Positions 30,385 through 41,639 of a stretch of DNA of 64,000 nt are shown here, one piece after another. The notes below the pieces were generated by a model. That model had not been told where the DNA came from. It did no database searches and was given only the letters and a program-made list of their open reading frames with translations. The stretch covers positions 9,946,060-10,010,059 of the forward strand of contig CM039502.1 of assembly GCA_022432975.1 (NCBI GenBank), given 5' to 3'. How positions within the stretch are numbered: the stretch's first letter is position 1; every line of letters begins with the position of its first letter. A program made the translations under genes and the position numbers. The DNA is from Begonia masoniana. Its lineage: Eukaryota; Streptophyta; Magnoliopsida; Cucurbitales; Begoniaceae.

Positions 30385-33308
30385 ATGAACATATCATCAC
30401 CAGAACGTGGAGGTCTTTCTTCTTATGATTGCATTGCTGATCGCGACGAGAAAGAAGTTAGTGATGAGGATGATGATGACCGAAACCATAAGCATCGAAG
30501 ACGGGACACAAACTCTCAGTCGTCGGAGCTGGATGCTGCGGATCAAGGTTGGACTAGGCCATATAGAAAGCGCAACAAGTTATATGAAAATGGTTATCCT
30601 TTCAGGGAAAATGAATCACAAGCCAGTGAGACATGGAAAGATTTCAATGCTTCTTCCTTTCAAAAAGACGTATCCGGTGGATTTGATAAAAGACGTATTA
30701 ACTCTACTTCAGTCCCTCGAATATCAGATTTCAATAATAAATACCGAGCAAATCAAATACCTCCCGGAGACTTTGGTTTTGTGAGGGGAAGAGGAAGGAA
30801 CTCTAGTGCTTGGAACCAGCGAGATTCTAGGTTTAGTTCGGCTGATATTGCTTCTCAAATTGTTCATCAGGGGCCCATCCCTCCAAGTCTGTTTGCTGGG
30901 AGGGGGTTGCCGAATCTTGCTAATGCACAAAGTACATCATGGAGAGCATATGGATTAATGCCAGGAATACCAAATGGAGGTCTGGATATGATCAACTCCT
31001 TTGGATTGCTTGGAACTCTTGGACAACCAATCAACTCGTCATTGAATATAGTTGTGCCACGTCAAAGATGTCGGGATTTCGAGGAGCGTGGATTTTGTCT
31101 AAGAGGAGACATGTGTCCAATGGAACATGGTGTCAACCGTATTGTAGTTGAAGACGTTCAGGTATGTCTTTCATAATTTTGTTTTTTTTTTTCTGTTTTG
31201 AGTGCCAATGACCTACCATTCTGAAATATAAAGTAATTGTTTATCTGGACTCTCAAGTTACCATTCTAAGGATTGTTTCTATCTTTTTTAATGACCCTCA
31301 AAGAATGTTTCTCTGTATATGTAGCTCACCAGTAATTACAAATAGAATAATGTTACGTGTGCTCTCTTAAAAACCTTGCTGACGTGTCAAACAATATTAG
31401 TGTAATTAATGTAATAAATTATAAAAAATAATTTATTACATTAACGCATTTTAATTTCACCAATGATTGTTTGACACGCAAGCAAGTTTTTTAAGAAAGT
31501 AAAAGAAGATAGTACACGTAGCATTATTTTTACAAATAATGTGTATATTTTTTAATGATTTCAATGAGTGTTTTTTTTGTATATGTAGATCGTCATTAAT
31601 TACCAATAATTTTTTTTTCTCGGTATTTTCCAGAGTCTTTCACAGTTTAACCTTCCTGTTTCCGTGCCAAGCGCACATTTGATGGGAAAATCTTCACTCC
31701 CTGGATCATTACCAGCAACTGGCACTTCTTCAACCACATTGACAAATAGCAAAGAACTTCATAGTAACAGCAGCAAGCCTAGATTGACAGTGGCAGATGA
31801 TAGTTTGACCTTAAACAGCACGTATTCAGATTTTGTTACTGCAGGTGTAGCTGATTTGTACGATCCTGATCAACCTTTGTGGAATAATCGCCCTGCATCA
31901 GCAAGCCTCCTTGAATTAAAAGCAGCTAATATTGATGAAGCTGAAACCATGTTGAATGATGATCCATCTGATCATCACCACATGAGGATTAGTGACAGTG
32001 TTGGTAATGAATTGCCTGGCAGAAGTAATGTAACGACTGTCGTTTCTCAGAGTCAAAACTCAGCTGTTTGGGGTAGAATGGGTAGTTCAAAAAATAGATT
32101 GGATGTACTAGAAAAAACTGATCCAACGGTAAGTTCATCTGATTATGTAGATAGTGAAAAGGAAAATACTGAGGTACTGGGAAAGCGGATCAGAACTGAA
32201 GACTCCTCAAAGGAAATGAATATGTCTCTGAAGACAAAGAATGATATTGGGCGAAACACACGCAAGCCATCTCAGAAAGCCCTTCGCACTCTATTTGTCA
32301 GTGGCATTCCTGAAGAAAGCAACAAAACAGAAACTCTTCTTTCTCATTTTAAAAAATTTGGTGAAGTTATTGACATTTATATCCCAGCAAATAGTAAACG
32401 AGCTTTTGTTCAGTTCTCCAAAAGGGAAGAGGCGGAAGCAGCTTTAATGGCACCAGACGCTGTTATGGGTAATCGGTTTATTAAATTATGGTGGGCTAAT
32501 CGCGATAGCATTCTGGATAATGGTTTAACCCATGGTAGTATTTCTGCTCCCCACGGTGCTACCCACCAGGCTTCAGCTAACAGAGGCAGTGAAACTCTAC
32601 AGTCCTCGGCTCCAAAGGGTAAAGTCATATATTCATCCGATGTTTCTGTTTCTGACCCTGAACTTCCAAAGCCTTTGAATGGTCCTAAAGTTCCTCAAAA
32701 GAAATTACAGAGCTTGGAGCTAATGAAGGAAGAACTTCGAAAGAAACAAGAAATGCTAGACCAGAAGCGCAATGACTTTCGTCGAAAGTTAGACAAACTT
32801 GAGAAACAAGTGAGACTTAATAGATTTATTTTTAAACTTTCTGTTGGTTGTTGCTCATCCTCTTAGCTTATAAAATCAGACTTAATAATCTCTTTATGTA
32901 TTCAAAATTTGTCCTTCTATCCAGGCTACTGGAACAAAGGGAGAAATTGTCGTGGAGAAAGTTGCTAAGAGACCTAAAGTGGATATAGCAGCTGATGCTT
33001 CTAAAGGCATTACTCCAAAGCCCTCTGACCCTGATTCTGTCGTGGCATTACCCCATGCTGAGATAGTCGGAGAAGAGAACACTTCCGTGCAAAAAAATGA
33101 TGCCGTGCATGCACCAAAGACAAGTAGTTCTCCAGAACTGCAAGAATGTATTACTCTGATGCCACCAGTGGAGAGGGAAAATTCTCTACCACCCACTCCC
33201 AAGGGCTCTTCAGAGCCTGATGTTGATGGAAAATCTGATCATTCAAATAGGAACGATGTTGAAAAGGCTATGGAAGCTGACGAGAATTTCAAACAAGGCG
33301 CCTGCTGA
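30385..33308 (+). CDS. CCCH zinc-finger and RRM protein (RBM26/27-like, AtC3H41-type)
   Basis: Exons 30385-31161, 31634-32809 and 32925-33308, all phase 0, give 778 residues. A likely 5' untranslated exon ends at 29488 (TTTT|GTAAGT) and its intron ends at 30351. The protein has an acidic/basic N-terminus (EVSDEDDDDRNHKHRRR), one CCCH finger with C-x8-C-x5-C-x3-H spacing at about 228-246 (CRDFEERGFCLRGDMCPMEH), an RRM at about 478-550 (LFVSGIPEES as RNP2-like, KRAFVQFSKREEA as RNP1-like) and a charged coiled coil at about 616-651. Family members bind RNA in the nucleus; the animal relatives RBM26/27 act in nuclear RNA decay. From memory of the plant family a second C-terminal RRM is usual, and it is absent here. 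The frame ends at TGA 33306-33308, but a +1 shift would continue for about 15 codons to a GT site at 33341, so the end may be damaged. Confidence 0.82.
31345..31529. mobile_element. Mutator-type MITE in intron of the CCCH/RRM gene
   Basis: 185 bp with terminal inverted repeats GAATAATGTTACGTGT and (reverse complement) AAATAATGCTACGTGT, the arms extending over most of the element. Perfect 9-bp TSD TTACAAATA (31336-31344 and 31530-31538), the duplication length typical of Mutator elements. Related copies lie at about 34062-34255, 37451-37640 and 52790-52965. Confidence 0.85.
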
Positions 33309-35114
33309 CAATAGAGTTGCCCGGGAGGCTTCAAATGCTGGTAAGACGCGGTGCAGCCTTAATTATAAGATGGTAGATTTGATTGATGAAAGCTATTTTT
33401 GTTAGACAGAGCACACCAAGTCTTATAAATTCCATTTTATGCTTTATCATTACTTTGTTTTTATTGTTTTATAAAATGGCTCTGATGCTAACAAAAATAG
33501 CTTTGTATCAGTAAACTACCCATTTCTTGAACATGCACTGTTTTTGCAGTTGACTGAGTTTTAGGAAATATGTGAATTATGTATTAGAATATCATGTAAT
33601 TCTGAACTTTGACGACCATATATTAGGATTGGTCGGAGTAGATGAGTGGGTACATCTTGTTATCGTTCAGATTAGTGATGAAGTTTTGCTGAATGGGTTC
33701 ATGTAACAAACGTTTTGCCTCCGTTTTAGAGTCATTTATTGTCACTTATACAAAGATTTATGAAATTAAACAAGCTTTTTTGACTATTTTCCTTCTCTGC
33801 CATCATTATTTTACATGTAATTTTTCGACCCTTTTCAAGTAGGGCTGGGTGGAATAGGCCTGATACTGTGCGTAAGACGACCGCCTCAGATGGTTCCAAT
33901 TTTGAGTTCATTAACTATTTTTAGCTCAAGATTGGGTCCGGTTCTGGTGAAGAATTAAAGTGAACTTGCTATGCCTAGTTCTATTTCCAACTTATGAATC
34001 TAAGTCTCTCTTCTCTAAATACAAGATTATCTTTGGAAAAAATCTTGGTTAAAAGTTTAAGTAACGCTACATTTACTCTTTATTTTTATTTTTTAATTCT
34101 TATTTCGTAACTTGATAAATATTAATTAGTATAATTAATGTCATAAATTACAGATAGTTAAAAAAAGTCAATAATAATTCAATCAATATTTTACGCGTCA
34201 ATAAATAAGAATAGAAAGTAGAAATAGAATGTAAACGTAATATTATTATAAAAAAAGAAAAAAAAAACCATCAATTAAGGAGTAAGTGACAAAATAAACC
34301 TTAAATTATGTTGGTTAACAAAACAAACCTTAAATTATCACCTGTTAATGAAACAAACATTCAACTATGATTTTTAGAAAAATACATATGCGGTCATCAG
34401 CAAAATGGATGCGGACGACCGTATGAACGTCGAGAAATATGAAAATTAAGGAGAAAATTCACAAATTCAGGAATTATGGCAAAAATTCACCAAAAACCTC
34501 CAATACGGGGTGGAAAATCGTCGGAGTTGCACAAGGACTAACCCTCTAAGTCGAAAATCAACTTAGAAAGATCGGTAAACGTCGATTGAACGAACGACGT
34601 AGAAAAGAAAATCGCATTTGTATTTTCAATAGAAGTGCGGGCGCCCGAACTCAAAATGCAGGCTCTCGCACTATAATTGCAGAAAAAATCCATTCGGAAA
34701 TAGACACCATCGGTTTCTCGCGGGCTTTCGTAGTTGAAGGTTTATTTTGTTAATATATAATAGCTAAAAACTTGTTTTTGTTAACTAAAATAATTTAAGT
34801 TTTATTTTTTAATATACTTTATAGTTGAGAACTTTTTTTTTTTTTTTTTTATATTTTCCTTTCTCAAAATTACATGACTTTGACCGTAGCGACACAAGTA
34901 TTAAAGTGTTAAATTAATGCTTACAAATTATCGTGCCCGAGAGATCGAAGCGATTTGAGCTTGAGTTGTATTGTATTTTAGAAGTAAAGATCAATTTTGT
35001 TTTTATTTTTTAATTTTAAATTATTTCCTGTAATTTCATAAAGAAGGATTAAGGAAAACCTACTGATACAGTTCCAGATTCTGGACCGTGTCTACGGGAA
35101 CGGAGAATCCATCA
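33309..35114. other. Intergenic region between the CCCH/RRM and WDR82-like genes
   Basis: 33309-33780 is probably the 3' untranslated region and terminator zone. 34062-34255 is a diverged copy of the MITE at 31345 (GTAACGCTACATTTACTC at one end, GTAAACGTAATATTATTAT at the other). 34280-34835 is a separate inverted-repeat element. 35040-35114 is the leader of the next gene. No other gene is seen. Confidence 0.5.
34280..34835. repeat. Inverted-repeat (MITE-like) element
   Basis: The left arm reads GTGACAAAATAAACCTTAAA then GGTTAACAAAACAAACC. The right arm, reverse-complemented, reads AATAAAACTTAAATTATTTT then AGTTAACAAAAACAAG. One arm of a related copy is at 63668-63760. I could not find a convincing target-site duplication, so the class is open. 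Confidence 0.45.
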
Positions 35115-38028
35115 ATGGCGTCGCTCACGGAACTGGACGACGCCACTGTTCGTAGTATGTCAATCGGAGCAGTGTTCTCTGACTTTGTGAGCTTCCCTTC
35201 TTTTTTATTTCGAAAAGTATCAAGATTAGTGTTTATTCGCTCATTCTCCTTCTTTTGCTGAAACTGAAAACAGTTTCGTCGTGGGTTTTAAGCGGAGGAA
35301 ACTTTCATCTTCTGACTTATCTCTGCAACTAACCAAAATTATTTCTTGTGAATTAAGAATAGTAAAGGGTTCGCATGGAGAAATTTTGTTTTCGTAAAGG
35401 AAGAAGCTAAGAATAATTCTCTATGAAAATCTATTTGATGTAACCGGTGTCCTCTTCATAATCTAGGTTGGAAAGATTAATTCTCTTGACTTCCATCGAA
35501 AGGACGATTTACTGATCACTGCTAGTGAAGATGATTCAGTGCGACTATACGATATTGCCAATGCCAAGTGAGTTTGCTAGTTTGAGGTCGAATTGCCTTT
35601 TCTTTCATCATAACTATACATGCTCGGATACATGCCTTTTTTCACCATTGGGTAGTGAAATTCAGGTTGCTCAAGACGACATATCATAAGAAGCACGGCG
35701 CTGATCGCATATGCTTTACCCACCATCCTAGTTCTGTCATATGCTCTTCAAGATATAATTTAGAATCAACTGGAGGTAAGCTTCTTTGAATCTACTTGTT
35801 ATGAAACGATTTGGGAATTGATGCTTATTCGTGCCCTTTTTTTTACTAGAGTCCCTAAGGTATCTATCAATGTATGACAATCGATGTCTTCGCTACTTCA
35901 AAGGACATAAAGCGAGGTACATACAATTAGATGACAAACTGCAACTTTTTTGGGCAAATCAGAGGAATGATTACTTACCTTACTAATGGTTCAACAGATA
36001 AACTTCTTAGTCCATATTGGTGACATAGTAGACGTGAACAGCTTGCTTTGTTGCTCTATTTTCTGAGTATGCCAAATGATTTTAGCATTATATAGTTGCT
36101 AATCTTACTGTTGAATTTTGTCAAATTTGATGTTTCAGGGTTGTTTCCCTCTGCATGTCTCCCATAAATGACAGCTTTATGTCTGGTTCTCTGGATCATT
36201 GTGTCAGGATTTGGGATGTCCGCGTAAATGCTTGCCAGGTTGGTTATATGATTCATCATCTGTCTATATATCAATATATGGTCGAAGAAATTACTTCAAA
36301 AAATCAACATTTTTGTTTGAAGATTGATGGTAATCGTCTCTCATGGTGTTGCAATCACATAAAAAGTACATTTTATTCAGTTTCCTCAAGGAAAATAGCA
36401 ATTGTAAAGGATGAATTGTTATGATTTGTGCTTACTCTTAATAGTTTTCAGGGAATACTGCGACTACGAGGTAGGCCGACTGTTGCATATGACCAGCAAG
36501 GCCTTGTCTTTGCAGTGGCAATGGAAGGAGGTGCTATTAAGTTATTTGATTCGCGTTCCTATGACAAGGTTTATACCTATAAACACCCAAAGAAATTTGG
36601 AATTATTTATGTTATGAGTGTTTGATTCACCATCCAAATATGCAGGGCCCGTTCGACACTTTTTTAGTTGGAGGAGATACAGCTGAAGTTTGTGACATTA
36701 AGTTCAGTAACGATGGTAAATCAATGCTTTTGACGACTACAAACAATAATATATACGTCCTAGATGCCTATGCTGGAGAAAAGGTTTTTGATTCCTCCTT
36801 AGAACCTTTGTTATAAGTTTACACTAAAAATCGAAATTAAGAACGTATTTAAAAATGGGTAAAATGCAATTTAGATTTAGGAATCTTAGGTGTCGTTTAT
36901 TGCAGACGTCTCGAACTTTGTTTTGAGCAAAATGTACTTTAACCTTTTGGTTATTAGCAAACATACATTTGTCGCTGTTCAATCATGTAAAATGCATGTG
37001 ACAGACATTCTTCTTAATTTTAACACACTTTCATATCCGACAACAAATTAGATGCTCTGCTCTCTTGTTGAATCTAGAAGAATTGCAGTACATGTGCTAG
37101 AGAACTGATCGAAATAGCAACATCTTTACAAAGCATAACATACAAGATTCATTACAATTAGAGTTATAATTAGAAAAAGAAAATTTATCACGCGCAGTCC
37201 GCATCCGCATGTTTTTTTTGATAGTTGAAAGGTTGAAGTCTATCTTGTTCAAAAAAAATTTAGAGGTGTCAGCTCAAAATGACCCCCCATAAATTGTATT
37301 TTACCGTTCGAAATACTAAAAACTTTACTTTGTGCAGCAATGTGGTTTTAGTTTGGAACCATCCCCTAATACAACTATAGAGGCAACCTTTACACCAGAC
37401 GGCCAATACGTTGTCTCAGGTATTAGATACGTGATGTATTATTATGTTCAGAGTAATGCTACGTTTATTTTCTTATTTTACTTTTTTAAAATACTCGCCT
37501 ACATGTCAAACAAAGATTGGTACAATTACGATGCAATTAATGTAAAAAATAATAAATAGTTAATTTAATAGGTTAATTGACATGTTAGTGAATATTTTAA
37601 ATAAATTAAATAAGAAAATAAATATAATATTATTATGATAGTCTGTTGACACAGTTTATATTTGTCTTACAAGGCTCAGGAGATGGCACCTTACATGCCT
37701 GGAGTATCAACCGACGGACCGAGGTACCTTCTCATAGAGCTCCTATTTTACAAATAATTTGCTTACCCATTTCAAATCTTATCTCAAAGATCAACAATTT
37801 AAAACACAATCACGAAAAATGATAGCAGTCGACTAAGATTTTTATTTTTGTGTTAAGGTTTCTTCCTGGAATAGTCATGTTGGCGTTGTGTCCTGCTTGA
37901 AGTGGGCTCCTCGCAGAGTCATGTTCGTCGCTGCATCAACTGTTCTCACGTTTTGGATACCCAATAACTCGAAATCCACTTCAGAATCGGCCGGAGGTGA
38001 CACCGGAGCTGGCCATTTATCTACATGA
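35115..38028 (+). CDS. WDR82/Swd2-like WD40 protein (COMPASS subunit type)
   Basis: Ten exons: 35115-35186, 35467-35567, 35666-35775, 35850-35916, 36139-36238, 36452-36568, 36646-36783, 37338-37419, 37674-37723, 37858-38028. All have GT-AG borders and the phases agree throughout, giving 335 residues. The protein is a chain of WD40 repeats. Recognisable stretches are GKINSLDFHRKDDLLITASE, DDSVRLYDI, GHKARVVSLCMSPINDSFMS, DHCVRIWDVRVN, GGDTAEVCDIKFSNDGKSML and SGSGDGTLHAWSI. This is the plant Swd2/WDR82 family (Arabidopsis S2La/APRF1 and S2Lb). Members serve the COMPASS H3K4 methyltransferase or the 3'-end/phosphatase machinery in the nucleus. Which of the two plant paralogues it matches is not decided. 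Intron 8 carries a MITE. Start: first ATG, followed by MASLTELDD, as in relatives. Confidence 0.93.
37451..37640. mobile_element. MITE copy in an intron of the WDR82-like gene
   Basis: The left end reads GAGTAATGCTACGTTTATTT and the right end, reverse-complemented, AATAATATTATATTTATTTT. The central part (TGTCAAACAAAGATTGG, ATTGACATGT) matches the element at 31345. The target-site duplication is unclear. Splice sites on either side are intact. Confidence 0.65.
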
Positions 38029-38442
38029 ACCACCGGAGATTTAGCTTGTTATTTCTTTTCTTTCTTTTTAATTATTTAGGAGGTCAATTGCTGTATCAAA
38101 GTGTCAATTATGTTTACCAGCCTTATAATTTAGCCTGTCTTTTTCAATCCGTGCTCGGAGAACTTTCATTCTTTTAACGAGTCTTGTTCTGTGAATTTAT
38201 ACACTTTTGGAGTTTGACGTTGATCAAATACGTAGAAAGCATAGAAATGGCGTTTGGCTATCAAACTCCAACAATGGAAATTCAAGGAAGACTGAAATAA
38301 GGGAAGCCCATAAGTTCAAACTCCATGACCATCGTTTTAAGAGACCAGCTAACAAAAAGCACTCAAGCAAATACATATAAACCAAAATTTCAAACATACA
38401 ACATTTCAAAACGACCACAGTTTTCTGGTTCTAGTGTGATTT
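38029..38442. other. Convergent 3' intergenic region
   Basis: About 410 bp between the stop of the WDR82-like gene (+) and the stop of the oleosin gene (-). It must hold the polyadenylation regions of both. T-rich stretches near 38055-38080 suit the plus-strand gene. No other feature is seen. Confidence 0.5.
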
Positions 38443-38913
38443 TCATGTCCTCTTGGCCTGATCTTGAGCCTTGGTTTGGATCTCTTGCCCCAGATCTTTG
38501 GTCTTCTGCCCCACATAACTTGCCATGTCTTGCATGCGCCTCTTCGCCTGGTCTATCTGCTCCGGCATTGACCCAGTGGCCCTCCGAACAAAGTTATACA
38601 CCCACGACAGCGAAGACAGCCCTGTTACCCCGAACGCCCCCGACGCCAAAAATGCAAGCACTGACAGCCCAACGGCTAAAGCAGCAGGCACTAGAACAGG
38701 GCTGAAGATGATGAAAATGGGAGTGGCAATTGCCAGTCCGAAGAGCGTTCCTGCGAGTGTCAGCCCAGATAGAGCAAGCAGCGTGCCGCCGAGTGGAAGG
38801 AGAGTCACGACCGCCACAATTTTTGAAGCCGACGGTCCTTCCTGAGGAAGGGTCTTGACGCCGCCCTCTAGGTAGTGCCGCTGAGGGTGGACTTGTGCCT
38901 GACGATCCGCCAT
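38443..38913 (-). CDS. Oleosin, H-form
   Basis: A single-exon gene of 156 residues. Oleosins coat seed and pollen oil bodies and stop them fusing. The N-terminal 30 residues are hydrophilic. Residues about 31-107 form the long hydrophobic hairpin with the proline knot P-x5-S-P-x3-P (P65, S71-P72, P76; [12 protein letters not shown]). The amphipathic C-terminus contains [20 protein letters not shown] and [10 protein letters not shown], the extra segment that marks high-molecular-weight (H) oleosins. The start is taken at 38913 (MADRQAQ), the usual oleosin beginning. An in-frame ATG at 39150 would add a 79-residue non-oleosin extension and is rejected. The gene converges on the WDR82-like gene. 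Its upstream region is cut short by the MULE. Confidence 0.93.
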   Translation of the reverse strand: MADRQAQVHPQRHYLEGGVKTLPQEGPSASKIVAVVTLLPLGGTLLALSGLTLAGTLFGLAIATPIFIIFSPVLVPAALAVGLSVLAFLASGAFGVTGLSSLSWVYNFVRRATGSMPEQIDQAKRRMQDMASYVGQKTKDLGQEIQTKAQDQAKRT

Positions 38914-39229
38914 TGATGGATAAAATGCGCGATATTTGAAAGAAGAGAGTGTGATGCAGAAGATGGGTGGGGAGAGGGGTGTTTTGTAGAGAGGGAGAGG
39001 ATGATAAAATGGTGACGCGTGTGAGAGTGACATGGTGAGTAAGGGGTGTGCATGGTCAACAGGTTTCACTGTGGGTTTTGGTGAAGAAACCAATACGGAG
39101 CTGAGAGGTGGCTTTCCTGTAACGTTTTTATGCAAAGCTTCTTCCTTCATATGGCTTTTAGTGAATAAACAAACAACTGGGTTTTATTTTTACGGTTCGT
39201 TGAGCAAGGCTTTGATTGATTAATATTAA
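38914..39229 (-). promoter_or_regulatory. Remaining oleosin promoter
   Basis: Only about 316 bp separate the oleosin ATG from the MULE terminus. On the minus strand this piece holds an RY-type CATGCA core (about 39049-39054) and an ACGCGTCA/ACACGCGT motif near 39013-39021, similar to the CE3/ABRE class. Both motif types are known from seed storage and oleosin promoters. Their use here is inferred. Confidence 0.5.
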
Positions 39230-39595
39230 TAGGGTAAATTCTAAAAAACACCCTAAAGTATGGACATTTCCTGAAAAAATCTTTAAACTAAAAGTCGTCG
39301 CAGTCAAAACCTCAAAATTTTAAAAACTGTCAAAAAGAACCCTGGCGGGGCCCCGCATGCCCCCCGAATTCACATTCGGGAGGCCAACTTCATTTCGCAG
39401 CCCCCCGCATGGCAAATTTGCCTCTCACGTGCGTTGCACGCATAGTATTCGGCGGGCCGAATACTACTCCCGGCCCCCCTCATGCCACGGGGGGAAGGGC
39501 CCTCGCTCACGTGCGCTGCACGTAAACCCAATTCGGGGGCACGTGCAGTGCACATGAAAACATTTCGGGGGGCTGCAAATCAAACTCGGGCCCCC
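39230..39595. repeat. Left terminal inverted repeat of the MULE
   Basis: About 365 bp, closely matched in reverse by 52449-52173, then, after skipping the hAT insertion, by 50246 to about 50155. It is GC-rich and filled with CCCCCCG/CGGGGGG units (for example CGGGGCCCCGCATGCCCCCC), CACGTGC motifs and a TATTCGGCGGGCCGAATA palindrome (39447-39464). Confidence 0.85.
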
Positions 39596-40337
39596 GTTTG
39601 TTCGTTCTTGTTCTAAATGCGGGGGGCCGTGTGTTGAATGCGGCCCCCCGAATGTGCCCTTATTCCAAACACAGGGCCCCAAAATTTAATTCGGGGGGCC
39701 GAATGGCCTTTGGTAATTTATAAACTCGGCCCCCTGCGCACCCCCTGCACTTTGAAACCGAGACGAAAAGCGGCGAAACTTTCAATTTTTTCCCGAAAAA
39801 TCTTCGAAAGTGCGTTGTCGTTGCCGGAAATCACAATAATCGGGCGCCTAATCGTCGAGAACCCCAAAAAAACAAAAACCCTATCGCCGGCGAAACCCCG
39901 CGAAACCCGAGCCGAGCCTCCCAAATCCAACCCTTTCAATCCCTGAAAATCCCACAACCGACCTGTCGAAAAGCCGAAAATCGTCAAACCCTAGCCTATT
40001 ATTGTCGAAGAACTCTTCTTATAGGACCAGTAACCGTTTGGTTCAGTAGGACTTCCCCTTTCTTTGCTGAATTAACAGTACTTTCAGCTATTTAATGAAA
40101 TGAAATATCAATTAATTAACGACTGGTACGATTCAATTCAACATTTTGTTCATTCGGGTTTGATTGTGTCGTAGCTCTATGATTCGAATTAGGTTTCTCG
40201 TTGGATGAACTGCATTGCTGATATTGACCCCAAAAAAGCCTCACTTACTGGTATCTGCTTCATCCGTAATCAAAATCGTCAAACCCGAGCCTTGCCTCAC
40301 AAATACGAGCAATTTTCTCCAAAAATCCGAGGCTGAA
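39596..40337. other. Subterminal region of the MULE
   Basis: Continues the GGCCCCCCG array to about 39740, then leads with no recognised feature into the first ATG of the plus-strand ORF. 39850-40010 is rich in CGAAA and CCCTA and looks like an untranslated leader. Confidence 0.4.
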
Positions 40338-41508
40338 ATGGCTCCAAAAATATCGTTCAAACGCCCTCGCCCTCACATCTCCTCATTAGCAGCTGGCCCA
40401 TCTTCGTCACAAGGGCCTCCGGCCGAAGCGCCCCAGCCACCGCCAAGTTTATTCTCGATCGATTTTTGAACCGAGAAATGTAAAAAGAGGTTCGATCGAG
40501 ATATATCATTGCGGCCGATTATTTATGGGAAGACTATCAACTTCGCTGGTTGGGAGTCTTTGTAGATCAAAGAAATGTTTGACAGCATTGGGTTGCAAGG
40601 GCTGTACTAGATGAGTAGAGAGACTTGTGATCGCGTTGTTCACTTATTTTATGCGAACTTGACCAGTACCGGGCGACAGGGGTGCATGAAGTCATATGTT
40701 TGTGGTAAGGAGATCTTGGTTTATGTCAGGCATGTGAACGAGCTGCTCGAATTTATGCTCGAGAGAGCTGTACAGTATTATTTTGCTTCTCGAGAGTGTG
40801 ATTTCGTCAGAACACCCGAGGGATTGCAATTTCTTCGACAGATTCACCGCAATGCAAATATTAAAAAATTCACCAAACTGAGATCGAAGGAGTTGAATGC
40901 CAAAGCTCGTGTTGTTCACAACCTCATCAGTCACTCGCTGCTGCCAAGGGATTACCATAGAGATCTAGTCAACTAGATGGATTTCTATGTTATGGAGAAG
41001 ATGTACAGCAACACTGTGTTGGACCCCGGGTTCATGATATTAGGGCACATGCACGAGATCGCCCGTACACGCAACAAAAATCTGCTGTATGGTACTTTGA
41101 TTTCATCTATTTAGGATGGGTCTAGTTGAGATCTGCGGGCTTTGGATGCTTAAGGGGGAGCTCGGGGACGCTCCAGCTCAGGACGCTCCAGCTGAGGATA
41201 CTCCAGCCGAGGATGCTCTGATCGAGGAGGACACCCCCACCACTGCGACGGCGCCGCCAGTTGCCCCTGAGGTTGGCAGGATGTGGGAAATGATGTAGTA
41301 AATGCTTCTGGAGGACCGTCAGGAGCGTCAGCATATGCAGCAGAGGATTGAGTTCCTCATCGGCAGTGTCGAGGAGCTGACCCGGGGCCAGAAGAAGATG
41401 GTTGAGTCACAGGACTATCTCAGTGAGTCCATTAGGGAGGTCACTGAGAAGCTGGGGAATTGGATATCCAGCAAAGATGACGACGACGACGATATACCAC
41501 CGGAGTAA
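40338..41508 (+). pseudogene. Broken ORF resembling the plant Transposase_32 / putative plant transposon protein domain
   Basis: The sequence begins MAPKISFKRPRPH followed by a serine/proline-rich stretch and stops at 40467-40469. Reading on, with changes of frame, gives SLRPIIYGKTINF, MFDSIGLQGLY, the open part 40611-40976 (VHLFYANLTSTG, YVCGKEILVYVRHVNELL, HNLISHSLLPRDYH) and FMILGHMHEIA. A proline/alanine/glutamate-rich segment and an acidic tail (SKDDDDDDIPPE, ending 41508) follow. The pattern, especially 'LLPR-H' followed by an 'IL-HMHEIA' block, fits the domain found in many plant mobile elements. At least four stops or shifts break it. Function is unknown. It is transcribed away from the transposase. 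Confidence 0.6.
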
Positions 41509-41639
41509 TTTGATGTACATTATTGTTTATATTTCATTTGATGTACTTTTATTTGATTTTGATGTGTATGACTGTGTTTATATTTGCGTTGATGTACATT
41601 TACTGGAACTATTTGGGTATATATGTGTTATTTAAATTT

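Noticed and set aside
38325..38845. Plus-strand frames over the oleosin gene
   Set aside because: Antisense shadows of a clear oleosin coding region.
38914..39150. N-terminally extended oleosin from ATG 39150
   Set aside because: The extension has no oleosin character and would remove the promoter and leader. MADRQAQ at 38913 is the normal start.
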